Shown here one piece after another: positions 6,423 through 7,789 of a stretch of 7,789 nt of DNA (its first letter is position 1; every line of letters starts with the position of its first letter). The translations under genes were made by a program, and so were the position numbers. The stretch lies in contig JAZQNP010000052.1 of the NCBI GenBank assembly GCA_045627405.1, positions 1-7,789 of the forward strand, written 5' to 3'. The DNA is from Firm-04 sp045627405 (GTDB taxonomy: Bacteria; Bacillota; Clostridia; Oscillospirales; Ruminococcaceae). The notes under the pieces were generated by a model. The model had not been told where the DNA came from and did not search any database. It saw only the letters and a program-made list of their open reading frames with translations.

Positions 6423-7073
6423 ATGAATTATAAAGTAATTGACAAAGAGATATATTATCGTAAAGGCGTATTTCGCCACTTTACGGAAGATTGCAAGTGC
6501 TCAACCTCGATAACGTCGAGAATAGACGTAACAGAGCTCGTCACACATTCAAAGAACACAGGAACGAAGTTTTATGTCAATTTCCTGTATATTCTTTCAA
6601 AGGTTATGAATTCACGTGAAGACTACAGAATGGGATACCTTTGGCAGACAGATGAGCTGATCTGCTATGACGTGATCAATCCAACACAGTATGTTTTCCA
6701 TGAAGATACGGAAACCTGTACGCCTGTTTATACGAAATACGATGAGGACTATGAAAAGTTCTACGCTGCCGCATTGCTGGATGTTGAAGAGGCAAAGAAG
6801 ACAAGGGAATACGGTCTGGATATAGTGAACCATCCCAACTGGTTTGATGCGTCGTTTATATCTTGGCTTTCCTATGATTCACTTCATCTTGAACTTCCCG
6901 ATGGAAATCTATATTTTGCGCCGATCATTAACTGGGGAAAATACAGAGAAGAAAACGGTAGGCTTGTCATGCCTGTGACTGTTCGTCTAAATCATGCAAT
7001 CGCTGATGGCTATCTGGTTGCAAACGTATTTCGTCTCTTGGAACAAGAAATCAAGTCTTTCATGAAGCTCTAA
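6423..7073 (+). CDS. Chloramphenicol acetyltransferase-family (CAT-like) O-acetyltransferase
   Basis: A 216-residue protein with the length and layout of the trimeric CatA family, which moves acetyl from acetyl-CoA to a hydroxyl such as that of chloramphenicol. The active-site motif reads RLNHAIADGYL, keeping the catalytic His (191) and the Asp-Gly pair (195-196) of classic HHSVCDGYH; the first His is Asn and the Cys is Ala. WLSYDS (148-153) aligns with the usual WTSFTG element and keeps the oxyanion-contacting Ser (150). Other matching parts are FYVNFLYILSKVMNSREDYRMGY and TPVYTKYDEDYEKFY. The family includes chromosomal members that do not confer chloramphenicol resistance, so the substrate is open. 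ATG 6423 was chosen because AGGGTGA lies 5 nt upstream; a GTG at 6414 would add three residues but has a poor site. It is driven by the perfect promoter in the left arm, is AT-rich relative to genes before 6127, and converges on the Nudix gene 15 bp away. Confidence 0.9.
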   Translation: MNYKVIDKEIYYRKGVFRHFTEDCKCSTSITSRIDVTELVTHSKNTGTKFYVNFLYILSKVMNSREDYRMGYLWQTDELICYDVINPTQYVFHEDTETCTPVYTKYDEDYEKFYAAALLDVEEAKKTREYGLDIVNHPNWFDASFISWLSYDSLHLELPDGNLYFAPIINWGKYREENGRLVMPVTVRLNHAIADGYLVANVFRLLEQEIKSFMKL

Positions 7074-7088
7074 TCGCTAAATCAGAAT

Positions 7089-7586
7089 TTATACCAGTCT
7101 TTTTATTTTAATATAAAAGCACGGGTTTGTAACATATTCCATATAAATCGGTCTGCCCGTATATTCCATATATGCTTTAAAACGTTCTGAAATGGCTGGT
7201 GCTTGTATTATATCTATCGCTTTCTCCTTAGAGAAAAATGCCGTTTCTGAATTTTCGACCGACGGTCTTGGTGTGCCACCTTTTGTAGTGCAGATAAAGT
7301 CAAGTAGCAACTTTGTGGGCACTTCTTTTACACCATTATATCCAGCATATTTGTTTGTGTTAGAGGTTATGCAGAACAATTCATCAACAGAAACATCAAT
7401 GCCCGTTTCCTCCATTATCTCCCTTTTTAAGCCGTCAATCACATTTTCACCGACTTCAATGATACCTCCCGGAAATTCCCAACCACGGCGATTATTTTTC
7501 ACCAAAAGCACCTTATTGTTCTCGTTTATCACTATTCCGCCTGCGGCAATAATGTGTGTTGGCAACACATATTCTGTATTCTCCAT
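7089..7586 (-). CDS. Nudix hydrolase
   Basis: A 165-residue protein with a complete Nudix box: Gly41, Glu47, Arg55-Glu56, Glu59-Glu60, Gly62 and Ile63 at the exact G-x5-E-x7-RE-U-x-EE-x-G-U spacing. Nudix enzymes hydrolyse nucleoside diphosphates linked to another group, using divalent metal held by the box glutamates. The box is preceded by the usual strand and loop (AAGGIVINENNKVLLVKNNRRGWEFPGG). The C-terminal 50 residues have no substrate-specific signature I recognise; ADP-ribose, nucleotide-sugar or damaged-dNTP substrates are all possible. The ATG at 7586 follows AAGGAG (7597-7602, minus strand) by 10 nt. A closer ATG exists but is out of frame. Its promoter is the mirror copy in the right arm. 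The gene is AT-rich like its cassette partner, and the two may have been acquired together. Confidence 0.93.
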   Translation of the reverse strand: MENTEYVLPTHIIAAGGIVINENNKVLLVKNNRRGWEFPGGIIEVGENVIDGLKREIMEETGIDVSVDELFCITSNTNKYAGYNGVKEVPTKLLLDFICTTKGGTPRPSVENSETAFFSKEKAIDIIQAPAISERFKAYMEYTGRPIYMEYVTNPCFYIKIKRLV

Positions 7587-7638
7587 TTCATATGATCTCC
7601 TTTTTAATTACAATTGTAAATTCCGATTTATGCTAGTA

Positions 7639-7667
7639 ATTATAGCACAGTATTGAAGGTCTGTCAA
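7639..7667 (-). promoter_or_regulatory. Consensus sigma-70-type promoter for the Nudix gene
   Basis: On the minus strand, TTGACA (7667-7662), a 17-bp spacer and TATAAT (7644-7639) repeat the left-arm promoter; the spacer differs at one base. Transcription should start near 7632, about 45 nt before the Nudix ATG. Confidence 0.9.
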
Positions 7668-7674
7668 TAGAAAC

Positions 7675-7713
7675 GCCATAGTACTTCTGACTTTGCATCA
7701 GAAATACCATGGC
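7675..7713 (-). other. 39-bp hairpin in right arm
   Basis: Arms 7675-7690 and 7698-7713 pair over 16 positions with a 7-base loop. Two positions are not Watson-Crick; read on the minus strand (toward the Nudix gene) both are G-T pairs, which would be G-U in RNA. The loop differs from the left copy while the stem is kept. Confidence 0.75.
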
Positions 7714-7789
7714 TTAAAACTTCTATATGAGTACCGACCTTAAGGGGACGGGGATTTCTGCATAGGGAGGTTCGGAGGGACCGCCGTCC

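Larger units (their letters stand above)
6233..7789. mobile_element. Candidate inverted-repeat-bounded cargo cassette (no recombinase visible)
   Basis: Two inverted-repeat arms, 6233-6388 and 7634-7789, pair without gaps (paired positions always sum to 14022) and enclose two convergent genes, a CAT-family acetyltransferase and a Nudix hydrolase. Both genes are more AT-rich than the upstream genes and have no obvious link to them. Each arm carries a hairpin and a promoter pointing inward. Similarity stops just past each -10 box, so the arms look like a reusable frame around exchangeable cargo. No transposase or integrase lies inside, so the element would be non-autonomous. The right boundary and any target-site duplication fall outside the window. 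Confidence 0.55.
7634..7789 (-). repeat. Right arm of long inverted repeat (runs to window end)
   Basis: The minus-strand counterpart of 6233-6388, aligned without gaps. Position 7634 pairs with 6388 and 7789 with 6233. Similarity is still present at the last base, so the arm probably continues beyond the window. The inner 95 bp (7634-7728) are the best conserved. Confidence 0.9.

Noticed and set aside
7192..7656. Plus-strand open frame (154 codons) opposite the Nudix gene
   Set aside because: The minus strand carries the complete Nudix box with its own ribosome site and promoter; the plus frame also runs through the minus-strand promoter and into the repeat arm.
6294..7728. Invertible on/off (phase-variation) switch
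   Set aside because: The repeats would permit inversion, but both promoters are inside the arms, point inward and are essentially identical, so inversion would not change which genes are expressed. No invertase is present in the window.
6233..7789. Insertion sequence or integron
   Set aside because: No transposase or tyrosine/serine recombinase is encoded between or next to the arms, and the two hairpins are in inverted rather than direct orientation, unlike integron attC arrays.
1..7789. CRISPR array, tRNA or rRNA gene, riboswitch
   Set aside because: No regularly spaced direct repeats, no tRNA-like cloverleaf, no rRNA sequence, and no long conserved leader before any gene; the only long non-coding stretch is explained by the repeats at 6154-6388.

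Overview
The window looks like chromosome from a Gram-positive gut or rumen fibre degrader, most likely a Ruminococcus-type member of the Oscillospiraceae/Clostridia. Reasons: GC-rich, densely packed plus-strand genes with strong AAAGGAG ribosome sites; plant-polysaccharide enzymes (GH36 tail, GH74); and a coaD neighbour (a small coiled-coil protein loosely annotated 'ATPase') that is typical of clostridia. The assignment is inference from gene content; no rRNA or other marker is present.

Positions 1-6127 form one co-directional run: the C-terminus of a GH36 alpha-galactosidase, a secreted GH74 xyloglucanase, a membrane-anchored GH25 lysozyme-type muramidase, a YhfC-family membrane protease-like protein, rsmD, coaD, the coiled-coil protein, and a VanZ-like membrane protein. 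Gaps are 15-37 bp, or 4-bp start/stop overlaps (GTGA, ATGA, TTGA), so much of this is probably co-transcribed or translationally coupled. The run joins polysaccharide use, envelope functions, a ribosomal RNA methylase and a CoA-biosynthesis enzyme.

Positions 6128-6413 hold no gene. They contain a stem-loop-rich stretch with REP-like GC-rich repeats (6154-6256), followed by the first arm of a long inverted repeat.

Positions 6233-7789 are the most interesting part. Two gapless inverted-repeat arms (6233-6388 and 7634-7789, the second running into the window end) enclose two convergent genes: a chloramphenicol acetyltransferase-family protein (+) and a Nudix hydrolase (-). The inner 95 bp of the arms match at 87 positions. 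Each arm carries, in the same order going inward, a GC-rich outer part, a 39-bp hairpin and an exact TTGACA-N17-TATAAT promoter pointing into the cassette; similarity ends just past the -10 box. The enclosed genes are clearly more AT-rich than the upstream genes. This resembles a small acquired cassette whose ends supply the promoters for its cargo. No transposase, integrase or recombinase is visible, so how it moves, if it does, is unknown.
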